A stretch of DNA of 64,000 nucleotides from Andalucia godoyi (lineage: Eukaryota; Discoba; Jakobea; Jakobida; Andaluciidae): assembly GCA_009859145.1 (NCBI GenBank), contig VRVR01000041.1:207107-271106 (forward strand), written 5' to 3'. The position numbers and the translations under genes are program-made. Position 1 is the stretch's first letter, and each line of letters starts with the position of its first letter. Shown in pieces: positions 42,188 to 51,793 of this stretch. The notes under the pieces are model-generated. The model did not search any database and had not been told where the DNA came from. It saw only the letters and a list, made by a program, of their open reading frames with translations.

Positions 42188-43624
42188 ATGCGGCGGCTGT
42201 TGGTGTTGCAAAGCGCATGGAGCGGAAGATGTTTGTACAGTTCGCTGCCCCGAGTGGCTCTCGCGCAGCCGCACTGGACGTCGCATCCACACATTTTGCC
42301 TCGACCGAACATGATCACACCGGGAATCTCTTCACAGGAATTCCAGGAACGGCGGACAAAGCTTGCGAGTGCACTTCCGAATGATTGCTTGTTTCTGGTT
42401 CCCGGATACCCTACTCGATACGTTTCCCACGACATTCCGTATCCATTCCGCCAGGAAACCGATATGTTCTACTTTACTGGATTTCAAGAACCGAACTCCA
42501 TGTTTGCGGCAATCAAGTCGAAATCTGGAGACAATGTGAAGTTTATCATGTTTGTGAGAGCAAAGGAACCGCACGAGGAACTGTGGGAGGGCCCTCGAGC
42601 GGGCGTTGAAGTCGCTGCTCGCGAGTTTGGGATCGAGGAGGTCCATTCTTTCGCAGACTTTGCCGCCGTTTTGGAACCGCATCTTGCGAGCAGCAAGTGC
42701 ATTTCGTTCAACCAAAATGCCTCGCCAGAGGTTACAGCAACGGTAGCTCGCCTACTCCGGACCACATGGCGGGAAGATCGACTGCTGGTGAGCGCAAGTG
42801 CGCTGACTCACCGCATCCGAGCTGTGAAATCGTCAGCGGAAATAGAACTGATGCGAGATTCTTGTGAGATTGCAGCTCAAGCATTTCAGGCTGTCATGCA
42901 GAATCTTGGAAAATTCCAGTATGAATACGAGCTTGCTTCATTGTTTGAGTACGAGTGCAAAAGAAAGGGCGCAGAGCGATTGTCTTACCCGTGTGTTGTG
43001 GGCTCAGGCGTGAACGCGTTGTCGCTTCATTACATTCGGGCAGACCACCAAGTCCCCAAGAACTCCTTGATTTTGATGGATGCTGGCTGCGAGAAACACA
43101 TGTATGCGAGCGACATCAGCAGGACGTTCCCGTCCACTGGTGTGTTTCAATCTGCGCAAAAGCATTTGTACGAGGGAACACTGGCTATTCAAAAAACGTG
43201 CCTGGCAGCGTGTGACAGCCCGTCGCCACCGTCCTTGAGCGAACTGGACGAGCTTGCTCTTAGGGAAACATCTAAAGTGCTTATTGATCTTGGCTTTGCA
43301 AAACAGCACATCTCCAGCGGCGTATTGCCGGAGCACGTCATCCGGCGGTATTTCCCACATTCGATTGGTCATCACCTCGGCATCGACGTGCATGACGTCG
43401 CCGAATTGGGGGCGCGGGCGTCCCCGTTGAAATCTGGAATGGTCATCACAATCGAGCCTGGGATATATGTTCGCCCGGGAGACCCGGACAGCCCGCCGGA
43501 ATTCCACGGTATGGGTATCCGTATCGAGGACGATGTGCTCTTCACGGAAACTGGATGTGAAATCCTCACTCGGTCTGCTCCGAAAGAGGTGTCAGAAATC
43601 GAGGCTTTCGCTTCTCTCGGCTAG
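42188..43624 (+). CDS. Mitochondrial Xaa-Pro aminopeptidase (Icp55/XPNPEP3 type)
   Basis: 478 residues from the ATG at 42188. That start gives an Arg/Leu/Ser presequence (MRRLLVLQSAWSGRCLYSSL) without acidic residues, as for matrix proteins. The alternative upstream frame reads through poly-Lys from an A-tract. The N-terminal AMP_N domain (RRTKLASALPNDCLFLVPG, PFRQETDMFYFTGF) precedes the M24 pita-bread fold. Dinuclear metal ligands are visible: Asp in LILMDAG, Asp in YASDISRTFP, His in FPHSIGHHLGIDVHD, Glu in TIEPGIYV, and Glu in GIRIEDDV. Icp55 trims one residue from MPP-processed precursors and stabilises them. Confidence 0.93.
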   Translation: MRRLLVLQSAWSGRCLYSSLPRVALAQPHWTSHPHILPRPNMITPGISSQEFQERRTKLASALPNDCLFLVPGYPTRYVSHDIPYPFRQETDMFYFTGFQEPNSMFAAIKSKSGDNVKFIMFVRAKEPHEELWEGPRAGVEVAAREFGIEEVHSFADFAAVLEPHLASSKCISFNQNASPEVTATVARLLRTTWREDRLLVSASALTHRIRAVKSSAEIELMRDSCEIAAQAFQAVMQNLGKFQYEYELASLFEYECKRKGAERLSYPCVVGSGVNALSLHYIRADHQVPKNSLILMDAGCEKHMYASDISRTFPSTGVFQSAQKHLYEGTLAIQKTCLAACDSPSPPSLSELDELALRETSKVLIDLGFAKQHISSGVLPEHVIRRYFPHSIGHHLGIDVHDVAELGARASPLKSGMVITIEPGIYVRPGDPDSPPEFHGMGIRIEDDVLFTETGCEILTRSAPKEVSEIEAFASLG

Positions 43625-43709
43625 AATCAATTATGCGTTGCATATAAAATGGTTGAGAATTGCGCATGTTCACCATAATTTAAGATATACTGCGACACGC
43701 TACACCACA

Positions 43710-46676
43710 CTACACTACACTACAAATGCAAAACTCATCATCGGGACGAATTGGATGAGCAGATGTCAATTCTGCAATTTGGACCATCTTCTCCCGTTTC
43801 AACAGTGCTCGGATCTGATCGATGAGGGTAACCCACGGGACACGATAGTTGTTTTGCTTAAGGCACGTTAAGAGAGCCCATGTAAGCGCCCCGGACGCAT
43901 TCTTGTCTCGGAACAGATTGAAAGCATCCGCCGAGGTCTGGTGGTCTTGACAACCAGAAAGCATGCGCACATCCGCGACCACTGGTTTCACATTAACTTT
44001 CGAAAACTTACCGTTCGCATACTTGTGAGCCAAGTCCATCATGGACCCAGAGTGGCAACAATCCATCAAGACTGTCAGCCTGCACTTCGCTGGCAGCTTT
44101 TGCAGAAACTCGCCACTCAAGAAATCGTCCGTAATAAACCCTGCCTTTTGGTAATCCAGCGGTACGAGCACTTCATCTTGACCATCCTCCTCGTCTCCGT
44201 CTTCGTCATCAATGTGCGATCCATGACCGGAATATTCCAGAAAGAAGTCGGTGTATTCGCCCGAATTGGCAAGATCCACAATCTTCTTCAAGCCCTTCAT
44301 AATGTTCGCCTTCGTGGGAGCAGAAGAATGTGGCTGCACCGGATCCGTAAGTGCGATGATTTCGTGGTCCTTGAAACCAAACTGTTCTTTTAGCATTCGG
44401 CGGATGTAATTCGTGTCATTCACGCAGCCATTCAATTTTGCGGAAGCATCCTTTGCATAGTTGATGCCGATCAACAACGCCATTTTCTTTCCACGAGGCG
44501 GATGCTGTACCTCGCACACTGTATTATCATTGGGGGACGGGGATTGCATATTGCACTGCTGAGACTGTTGAATCTTTGAGGCGTTGTTCAGGCTCGACAG
44601 CGGCAACGGCGCAACCACGGGGGCGGCTTGAGGTTGAACGTTGCCCGATCCTTGCGAAGGAACCTGTACTGGAGGAGTGTTTTGGAACAAGGAGGGAGGA
44701 GGCTTGCTCATGTTGACGGATTGCATCGCAGAATTGTCATTCAGTTTCGCCTGTGTCGGAAGGGTCTGAGACAACACCGCAAGATTCATCGGCTGCGAAG
44801 TTGGAGTGGTCTTCTTCACGATCTCAAACTCTTCCGTGGGAGACAGCTCTCCACAGAACGACAATTCTGGATACTGTGTCATCTTCTGCTTCTTCAGCAG
44901 CTCTCGAATCATGTCAATTAATTTCATCCACGTGATTTTGTAGTTGGAATTCTTGAGAGTCGACAGAAGCGCCCAGGTTAGTGCACCGGAGGCGTTCTTA
45001 TCTCGAAACAGATTGAATGCGTCCGCAGACGTTTGGTCGTCCTGACACCCGGAAAGCATTCGGACACTTGCCTTGACAACAGACTTGTTGTTCGTGCGAA
45101 GTTTTCCCTTCACATACGATTTTGGGAGATCCAAAATTGTGCCCGAGTGACAGCAATCCATCAGCACCGTCAGGCGGCACGTAGATGGGAGTTTCTGCAA
45201 AAAACTTTCGATGAGGTAGTCGTCGGTGATGAATCCCGATTGCTGGTAATCCATTGGCACCAACACTTCATCTTGGCCGTCTTCCTCGTCTCCGTCCTCA
45301 TCGTCGATGTGGGATCCGTGGCCGGAGTACTCCAAAAACAAGTCCACAGTCTTTTCTCGGATGGCAAAGTCCACCATTAGCTTCAAGTACTTTAAAATGT
45401 TTGCCTTGGTGGGAGCCACCGAGCCTGGTTGCGTAGGATCCGTAATCTGATATATCTCGTTGTCCTTGAAACTAAAATGCTCCTTCAGCATTCTCTTCAC
45501 ATAATTCGTATCGTTCACGCAGCCATTCAGCTTTGCGGCAGGGTCACGAGAGTAGTTGATGCCAATTAGAACTGCCATCCTCTTCCGTGGTTGCTCGAGA
45601 AAAATGGAGGGTCCATCACTGACAACGGACGAAAACGATTGTCCGGTCAGATGCGAAGCAGGCACGGACGAAGTGGGGGGTCGCGTGCTGCTAGTGAGCG
45701 GTGAAATGGCCTGGAACGTTTGGGAAAGGGTAGTCGTGGACGTAGATGGCGTTTCAGAAGAAGAGTCCGATTGCTCCATTCCACGTACTATCGTGAACAA
45801 CTCGGATCTGTCCAGTTGCGATGACGCGCAAAGCTCTGCGACTTGCGTCATTCTTTCACGCTTAAGCAACAAACGAATTTCATCCAACAGACGAAGCCAC
45901 GAAATCTTGAATTTGTTGGCTTTCAGCGTCGTGAGAAACGCCCATGTCAAGGCGCCCGATGCATTCTTGTCGCGGAAGAGGTTGAATGCATCTGCCGACG
46001 TCTGGCTGTCCTGACATCCCGACAACATGCGAACCTCGCACGCAATCGATCCAACAGACCTCGAGGCCCGAGAAAATTCGTCATTTCCCTTGTACGAGAA
46101 CGGCAAGTCCAGCATTGTCCCAGAGTGACAACAGTCCATGAGAACAGTAAGCCGCACAGTCTTTGGCAGCCTCAAAAGAAAATCCGCCATTAATTCATCG
46201 TCTTTGATAAATCCAGCAGTCTTGTAGTCCATGGGGACCAGCACCTCGTCCTGGCCGTCTTCCTCGTCGCCATCCTCATCGTCGATGTGGGATCCGTGGC
46301 CGGAGTACTCCAAAAACAGTTCCGTGTATCCCTCGTTCACCGCAAGATCCACCAACTTGCGAAGGTACTTTAAGATGTTTGCCTTTGTTGGCGGAAAGCT
46401 TCCCGGCTGGACGGGATCCGTCAGGACATACATGTCCCCATCCGTAAAACCAAACTGCTCGCGGAGCATTCGTCGCACATAACTCGTGTCGTTCACACAC
46501 CCACTCAACTTCGCTTCAGGATCGCGCGAATAATTGATTCCGATGATGAGCGCAGCCTTTTTGGCGACTGCCGGAGCAACCGGGCCCATCATGGACCGTG
46601 TTCGAATGCCTCCCCGTGAGGAGTTTGTCGAGCTGAAATTCGACCGATACGTCGTGTTCCACATATTCCAAGACAT
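43710..46676 (-). CDS. Metacaspase with three tandem protease domains and a CaaX-like end
   Basis: 988 residues from the ATG at 46676; the frame upstream begins with TTG. Three complete caspase-like (C14) domains lie at about residues 39-300, 366-620 and 730-988. Each has the catalytic His in EYSGHGSH (127, 453, 818) followed by an acidic HIDDEDGDEEDGQDEVLVP loop, and the catalytic Cys in LMDCCHSG (183, 509, 874). The p10-like part (SGCQD-x-QTSADAFNLFRDKN) follows directly without a long linker, as in type I metacaspases. Linkers are Ser/Thr-rich (298-365) and Pro/Gln-rich (625-728). The chain ends FCICSVV, in which CSVV fits a prenylation box. Metacaspases cut after Arg/Lys, usually Ca-dependent. 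All three dyads look intact. Confidence 0.93.
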   Translation of the reverse strand: MSWNMWNTTYRSNFSSTNSSRGGIRTRSMMGPVAPAVAKKAALIIGINYSRDPEAKLSGCVNDTSYVRRMLREQFGFTDGDMYVLTDPVQPGSFPPTKANILKYLRKLVDLAVNEGYTELFLEYSGHGSHIDDEDGDEEDGQDEVLVPMDYKTAGFIKDDELMADFLLRLPKTVRLTVLMDCCHSGTMLDLPFSYKGNDEFSRASRSVGSIACEVRMLSGCQDSQTSADAFNLFRDKNASGALTWAFLTTLKANKFKISWLRLLDEIRLLLKRERMTQVAELCASSQLDRSELFTIVRGMEQSDSSSETPSTSTTTLSQTFQAISPLTSSTRPPTSSVPASHLTGQSFSSVVSDGPSIFLEQPRKRMAVLIGINYSRDPAAKLNGCVNDTNYVKRMLKEHFSFKDNEIYQITDPTQPGSVAPTKANILKYLKLMVDFAIREKTVDLFLEYSGHGSHIDDEDGDEEDGQDEVLVPMDYQQSGFITDDYLIESFLQKLPSTCRLTVLMDCCHSGTILDLPKSYVKGKLRTNNKSVVKASVRMLSGCQDDQTSADAFNLFRDKNASGALTWALLSTLKNSNYKITWMKLIDMIRELLKKQKMTQYPELSFCGELSPTEEFEIVKKTTPTSQPMNLAVLSQTLPTQAKLNDNSAMQSVNMSKPPPSLFQNTPPVQVPSQGSGNVQPQAAPVVAPLPLSSLNNASKIQQSQQCNMQSPSPNDNTVCEVQHPPRGKKMALLIGINYAKDASAKLNGCVNDTNYIRRMLKEQFGFKDHEIIALTDPVQPHSSAPTKANIMKGLKKIVDLANSGEYTDFFLEYSGHGSHIDDEDGDEEDGQDEVLVPLDYQKAGFITDDFLSGEFLQKLPAKCRLTVLMDCCHSGSMMDLAHKYANGKFSKVNVKPVVADVRMLSGCQDHQTSADAFNLFRDKNASGALTWALLTCLKQNNYRVPWVTLIDQIRALLKREKMVQIAELTSAHPIRPDDEFCICSVV

Positions 46677-47228
46677 TTTGTCAAAGTCCTGGTAAAGCGC
46701 CACCTTCACGAAGGAGGAATCGTCTTGCAACGACAAGATTGCAGTGCAGCGGCAGCACGGCTCGTGGAAATTGGAAACAGCGAAAAGCAAAAGCAAAAGC
46801 AAGGGGGGGCGGAAAACATGAAGCAGGGATGGGGGGAAAAACAGAAATCGATCTCCAAATTCCTCGATTCGGTCCCAACAGTCTTTCCCGACAGGAAATT
46901 ACAGAGAAGTGTTGCAGGAGAGAGAAGAACAACCGCCGACAGCAGCATCCAGCATCAAGCCTTCGACCTGCTCGATACGCACGTGAGAATTGCGCATGCG
47001 GTGGTGGGCGATGCCGCCGACCGCAGTCTGTCTCCTCCAACGTTCATTTACTGAATGTTGAATCGATTGGGGGAATATGTCGGTTGCGATGACCCTTTGA
47101 TGCGGAGGTGGTGCTCGCCCCAAATTGAATCTGTCTTTGGAGACAGCTTAGCCAATGATGATCAATAATGATGCATGTTTTTCGGAGGCGGCTTACCGTT
47201 TCTTTTTTATTATTTATACATCTGCTCC
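46677..47228. other. Intergenic region between metacaspase and transposase
   Basis: 552 bp containing an A/G/C run at 46780-46815 and the dispersed repeat copy B (separate entry). No intact gene. Confidence 0.5.
47005..47124 (-). repeat. Dispersed repeat, copy B (transposase-like remnant?)
   Basis: On the minus strand it matches 21411-21530. Its open frame (47123-46899) reads PQSIQHSVNERWRRQTAVGG, then IAHHRMRNSHVRIEQVEG. The latter loosely recalls the IA-x-x-R-x-HVER motif near the last catalytic residue of DDE_Tnp_4 (Harbinger-like) transposases. It lies 105 bp from the stop of the DDE gene at 47229 but is a different sequence family. Confidence 0.6.
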
Positions 47229-48743
47229 TTAATCATCAGCATCATCAATGTCACTTGCAATATGGTCATCACCAAAAGCAACGGCGGTATCACGCCTGAC
47301 TTGATCTGACGGACACAATCTCGTGTCATGGAGTGAAGCAAAAGGAAGCTTTTCCTCCGCTTCATCATGGACGGGGTCCGGCACAACTTCGTCTGCTTCT
47401 ACCCCGGCTTCCACATCCTCTGTCAAGACCCCGGGCCGGTGCTCAAGACCCCATTCTTTGAATTTCGAGATTGCAGCGGTTTCTCCGTCGTCGCCCGCAT
47501 GAACATGATCGAGAAGCCGCCGTGACGATATTGACTGTCGAGACAAAGACTCCTCAAAAAAAGACAATGCACGACCCCATGCTACCTGCACCTGGGCGGT
47601 TGTGATCTTGAAGTAAGACTCGCATATGAGATAGACAATGTTTTCCTTGGAGTGTGGGATGTGGGTCAAGAGCAGTTTAGAAAAGTGGTATTTCCAGATG
47701 CTGAAGATTTCCTCACACGGATCCAAGAATGGCGAGTACGGGGGCAAGTGACTCAGCTCTACCTCTTGCGGAATCACGGACTGCACAACATGCGATTTGC
47801 GAATTGAGCAGCTGTCCTGAATAATCAGCTGCCGAGTTCCGTCTTTCCGAGGATATTCACCCTTGCTGGCAAGTTCCTCGAACATGTTCTGAAGAAACCC
47901 CGCATACGTCTTCCCACTCACATTTCCGACAAAGCACTCAAAATACACGATCCTTGTCCGATTCATTGCTGCGATTGTAGTAATGACAGGAAGAAAAACC
48001 TTTCCAACTGGGATAACCGGTCGGCAGCCTCGAAGGCTGATGCCCTTGCGCGGTAGCGCATCGTAACTGAAACGTGTCTCGTGTACGAAGATCGCTTCGT
48101 CATAAGCCTGTCTTTTTTCTGTTGACATTAAAGCAGCATACTCGAATCGGGCTTCGATGTTCTTCACCGAGTTCCGACTCCCGGGAACCGGATACAAGTC
48201 TGCGGCTCGCAACCCGAGGTAGTCATGCATCCACTGCTTCAGCATTTCTGCACTCGAGACCGGGTCAAGTTGTTGGAGTTCGGGGAACTGCTTTTGCATC
48301 ATGGTCATCAAGTCGACGTATGTAAGCGTGTTGTCCATTGCCATCTGGCGAGAAGCCCAAAGAAGATGATCATCTGAAAATGTTCGAGTCCGCCGGGGCT
48401 TTGGGATCACAGGCCCGTGTGCGGCTGGTCCCAGCGGATTTTCTCCCCGTTGCTGTCGCTTCCGCATCGCATAGAAGATGCTCCGGAGGGTTGATTCCTT
48501 GTGCTGCAGGATACTTGCAAGCTCTCTGATATTGGCGTTTCCGAGGATGAGGTTGTACCATACCAGCTCCTTGTCCCGCTGCGAGATAGAATCCCTTTGC
48601 AGCTGTTGCTGCCGATGTTTCTTTGTTGGTTCGTGAACCGTATTTTCTTGAGCACCATTCGACATCACCAGGGTTGCCGGGGTCTGTCTTGTGGCGTCGT
48701 CCGCCTCGAGCTGCCGAGTTTTATCATTCTGCGCCTCTGCCAT
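47229..48743 (-). CDS. IS630/Tc1-mariner-type DDE transposase, first Asp replaced by His
   Basis: 504 residues in an unbroken frame from the ATG at 48743. The N-terminal part has a helix-turn-helix region (YNLILGNANIRELASILQHK). The DDE_3 core follows: AIFVHETRFSYD stands where the family has (V/I)DE, then GRPVIPVGK-like context, RQLIIQDSCSIRKSHVV (second Asp), and LPPYSPFLDPCEEIFSIWK (third acidic residue, Glu). The first catalytic Asp is His, from codon CAC where GAC would be Asp. About 100 acidic residues form a C-terminal tail. No terminal inverted repeats were found around it. It is either a recently disabled element or a host-adopted DNA-binding protein. Confidence 0.85.
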   Translation of the reverse strand: MAEAQNDKTRQLEADDATRQTPATLVMSNGAQENTVHEPTKKHRQQQLQRDSISQRDKELVWYNLILGNANIRELASILQHKESTLRSIFYAMRKRQQRGENPLGPAAHGPVIPKPRRTRTFSDDHLLWASRQMAMDNTLTYVDLMTMMQKQFPELQQLDPVSSAEMLKQWMHDYLGLRAADLYPVPGSRNSVKNIEARFEYAALMSTEKRQAYDEAIFVHETRFSYDALPRKGISLRGCRPVIPVGKVFLPVITTIAAMNRTRIVYFECFVGNVSGKTYAGFLQNMFEELASKGEYPRKDGTRQLIIQDSCSIRKSHVVQSVIPQEVELSHLPPYSPFLDPCEEIFSIWKYHFSKLLLTHIPHSKENIVYLICESYFKITTAQVQVAWGRALSFFEESLSRQSISSRRLLDHVHAGDDGETAAISKFKEWGLEHRPGVLTEDVEAGVEADEVVPDPVHDEAEEKLPFASLHDTRLCPSDQVRRDTAVAFGDDHIASDIDDADD

Positions 48744-49091
48744 GGGAATTCGCAATCCTGTTGATCTGCTGATAAGAAAAGAAGAAGAAAATTAAAAAAA
48801 TTAAAACGAATCCAAACGTGAAAGTGATGATAATAATGAAGATGGAGGAAGAGGGGAAGAAAGAAAGAAAAAGAAAACTCGAGTGGCTGCACCCTGCAGA
48901 TTCTATTTCATTTCCGCGTCCCGATTTCTGGCTTTTCCCGAAGAACAATTCTAATATTAGACTAAATTTGAAGGAAGCTTTCCGCAGTTTCTCAAGCAGT
49001 CTTTTAAAAAAAAAAATCATTTCTGTGAGCAGTTTGTTTGCTCTTGGGTGAAAAAGAGAGCGACGACCGTGGCACCATACTCTCTTTTGGA
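48744..49091. other. Intergenic region between DDE transposase and hAT element
   Basis: 348 bp of A/G-rich sequence (GAAAGAAAG runs at 48780-48880, poly-A at 49008-49017). No gene is seen. Confidence 0.5.
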
Positions 49092-49099
49092 GTCTGGAC

Positions 49100-49119
49100 C
49101 AGGGAGACGCTGGTTAACC
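49100..49119 (+). repeat. hAT left terminal inverted repeat
   Basis: 20 bp, CAGGG-type, perfectly inverted at 51196-51215. Confidence 0.95.
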
Positions 49120-49208
49120 GGCTAACCAACTAACGTAACAACCAACAACCAGTCAGCTCACGAGATTGGAAGAATGGTTAGTACCTACGGCAGATTTTCT
49201 CTGTTCGT

Positions 49209-51010
49209 TTAGGCATCTTCTACATCAATGGAGTCCACGAAGCCGTCGTCACCACCTTCCGAAGGACTGATCTCAGCAGCGTCTCGCTTGAGAGAGGCTA
49301 CCACGTCCCTCAAAACACGGCTTCCGTTCAATCTGATCATCAACTCAGCATCCAACAAGTCAAAGGAGATATTGTGTCTTCCGTCGACGAGCTGGCCTTG
49401 ATCGGAGAAGGTGCGTTCCACATCGGCCTGAGTGCAGCCGACTTCTGTTAAAGCTAACACAGGACCAGCTATCAGAACATCCCGGTTTAAAGCTGCAGTC
49501 CAAAAGGAAACGAAATCATTCTCGTATTCTTCCAAACAGCCGAATGCATTCGAACGCATCCTATACTCCGCCAGTTCACGTTCCCACCTGTGCCTTGATT
49601 TCCGCTCGTCGTTCTGAAAGCACAAAAGAAGGCGGGTCCTCTTTTTTAAGAGAAAATCCTAGACAAAAATCGACAGTTTTCCTAAAAGCATTCGCTTCCA
49701 AACCCGCAATGTTGAGATCTCTGCGCTTCACTGGATCCAGAAATGCAAGAATTGTAGACAATAATGAATGATTCAGGTTTGAATTCCAGCGGGAGGTACA
49801 GGCATTGGTGACCGCATTGCAGAGATGTATCGTCAGGGGATCCTGGGAAGCATTTCGGATCTCTGTGACCTCACGACCTGCTTTCGGGAAGACGTCCCAC
49901 AGAGAAATCGCCTGAAAAGCATCGGCTTGCACGGCGTCCGTAGCGCAAGCAAAGGGTTTCATCGCAGTGCAAAAGGCGGTCAACTTGTTCTTCCAGTCTT
50001 CCGAACAGATTTGATTGGCTACGGAGGTACCACCCATTGCACTGGAGTATGCGTTCCAGCGATCAAGAACACGCCTTGCAGCGTTATAGTGAGAGTTCCA
50101 TCGAACATCAACGGGCTTGACAATCCTCAAAGGAGTTGTGGCAGGCTGCATCACCTGCATCGCATGAAAAATCTTTGCAACCTCCTGTTGTCTGAATGGC
50201 GCAAGAGAAGCTGACATTTGGTGCATGAAGTCAGGGATCTGCTGGGTAACTGCATCCTTCACAATCAGTTGAATCGAGTGTGCAGCACAACGCATGAAAA
50301 ATGCCCATGGGCGAAATTGTGAAATGTAAGATTCAATACCGCGAACGAAATCAGCTCCGTTGTCAGAACAAAATGAAACCACTACCACCCTGTCACCGCG
50401 CTCGATATCCTCGACAATCTGTTTTAGGATAGCACAGATCCTGTCTCCTGTTAGCGACTCTGTCAATAGAAGACCCTTGTAATAGTACGATTGGTTTCCA
50501 GAAACAACGCAGAATGCAGCCACGATCCGTTTGTGTTGCCAACCTGGGTTGAATCGCACATGAGACAAGCAGCGTAAGAGCTCTTCACAATTCGCTGGAC
50601 CTCAGACCGCACTTCAGCTGCTAGACTCAGGACTTCGGTCTTCATTGTCTGTTCCGACACGTGCACACCAAACGCTTGTCTGAAAGACTCGTTTCGCAAA
50701 GTCTTGTAAGACAAGTGGTTGTCGGCAAAAGCAAACGCAATCAGTGTTTTTCCCTTCCGCTTGATTCTTCTTCATTCGCTCAAACAAAGTCGGTAAATTG
50801 GAAGACGAACCAGAAGGACCACTCGCTGATTCGGCAGGAGGAGACATTGCATGTGCATGCTGCAAATGATAGGCACAATTGGAAGTTTGGAAACGAATTT
50901 AGCGAGTCTTTTCATCATGTGCGCACAGCAGGCATCGAGCTTGTTTTTCACCATTTGCAACGAAATATGACGCCACCTAGGAACGGCATTTGTCGACCAC
51001 CTTGAATCCT
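49209..51010 (-). pseudogene. Decayed hAT transposase
   Basis: Read 5' to 3' on the minus strand. A BED-type finger (ARCLLCAHDEKTR, then a TAA stop, then CAYHLQHAH) is followed by a frame change near 50750 and the start of the core (GKTLIAFAFADNHLSYKTLR). Another shift near 50560 enters the long segment 50568-49576 (SFCSDNGADFVRGIE; FFMRCAAHSIQLIVKDA; VDVRWNSHYNAARRVLDRW). A further shift near 49600 enters the C-terminal dimerisation domain (NDFVSFWTAAL … ADVERTFSDQGQLVDGR), which ends at 49209. At least one stop and three frameshifts make it non-functional. The domain order matches hAT transposases, and the location inside hAT TIRs confirms it. Confidence 0.9.
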
Positions 51011-51195
51011 TCCGTTGCCAGAAGAGGCATGAGTGCTTAGATGAAGGGTCAAGGGAAGAGCTTGGCGGAATGCGGCGGGACTCGGCGGCATCAGGATCTG
51101 ATGAGTGGCTGATGCAATCCAAGCATTCAAGCCTACAACAACCAATAACCGAGTGTTAACTGATGAATAACCAATAACCGAGGATTCGCCGGTTA

Positions 51196-51215
51196 GGTTA
51201 ACCAGCGTCTCCCTG
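51196..51215 (-). repeat. hAT right terminal inverted repeat
   Basis: Reverse complement of the left 20 bp. The 8-bp duplication GTCTGGAC follows at 51216-51223. Confidence 0.95.
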
Positions 51216-51223
51216 GTCTGGAC

Positions 51224-51793
51224 GAAAGATTATAGATTAATATCATGCATCCAGGCAAGAGCCCGGCTCACGCGTACTTTGAACCCTGGAAGTTGGCACC
51301 TCACTCGTCGATATTCGTAGAAAGGGGCCTTTGTTTGATGCGGTCTGACTTTCACAAAACAAGAAAACGGGGTGCGGAATGCTGGGTGGCAGCAAAAGAA
51401 AAACAATTAAAATTCATAAATAGGCGCCAAAAAAAAAACCAGAAAGCGGGAACAGATCGAAAGCGCGAATCGTGACAACGAGTGACAGTCCATCACAAAA
51501 ATGGGTTGCGCCGGACTTCCATTGCAGGATCGAAGCCGAGTGAGGAATTGATCAATCACCGAAAGAAACTTTTTTGTTAAGACAATCCTCAGACCTCGAA
51601 TTGGCTTATTTGGAAACTCCATATTTTTTAATTTTTTTTGTGACCCTCTTTTTCTTTTCTTCTTCTTCTTCTTCTTCAAGCAAACATTTCAATTTAAACA
51701 ATATTCTACTTTGGCTTTCACTGCTATTCCTCCCCCCCCCCCCCCCCCACCTGTGCAAAATAGGTTCTTCATGACAATCCAAAATACCACGAA
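51224..51793. other. Intergenic region with poly-C and (TTC)n runs
   Basis: 570 bp between the hAT element and the flippase gene. (TTC)n at 51659-51676 and a C16-C18 homopolymer at 51733-51750 lie shortly before the start codon. No gene is seen. Confidence 0.5.

Larger units (their letters stand above)
49092..51223. mobile_element. hAT-superfamily DNA transposon with TIRs and 8-bp target duplication
   Basis: The element runs 49100-51215 (2,116 bp). Its left end is CAGGGAGACGCTGGTTAACC and its right end is the exact reverse complement of those 20 bases. Both ends are flanked by the direct repeat GTCTGGAC (49092-49099 and 51216-51223), the 8-bp duplication typical of hAT. CAGGG termini are common in this superfamily. 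Inside lies a decayed minus-strand hAT transposase. The perfect TIRs and duplication suggest that insertion is not very old, or that the ends were under selection by a trans-acting transposase. Confidence 0.95.

Noticed and set aside
46677-46802. Leu-rich N-terminal signal on the metacaspase
   Set aside because: The frame starts with TTG codons from a simple repeat; the first ATG is at 46676.
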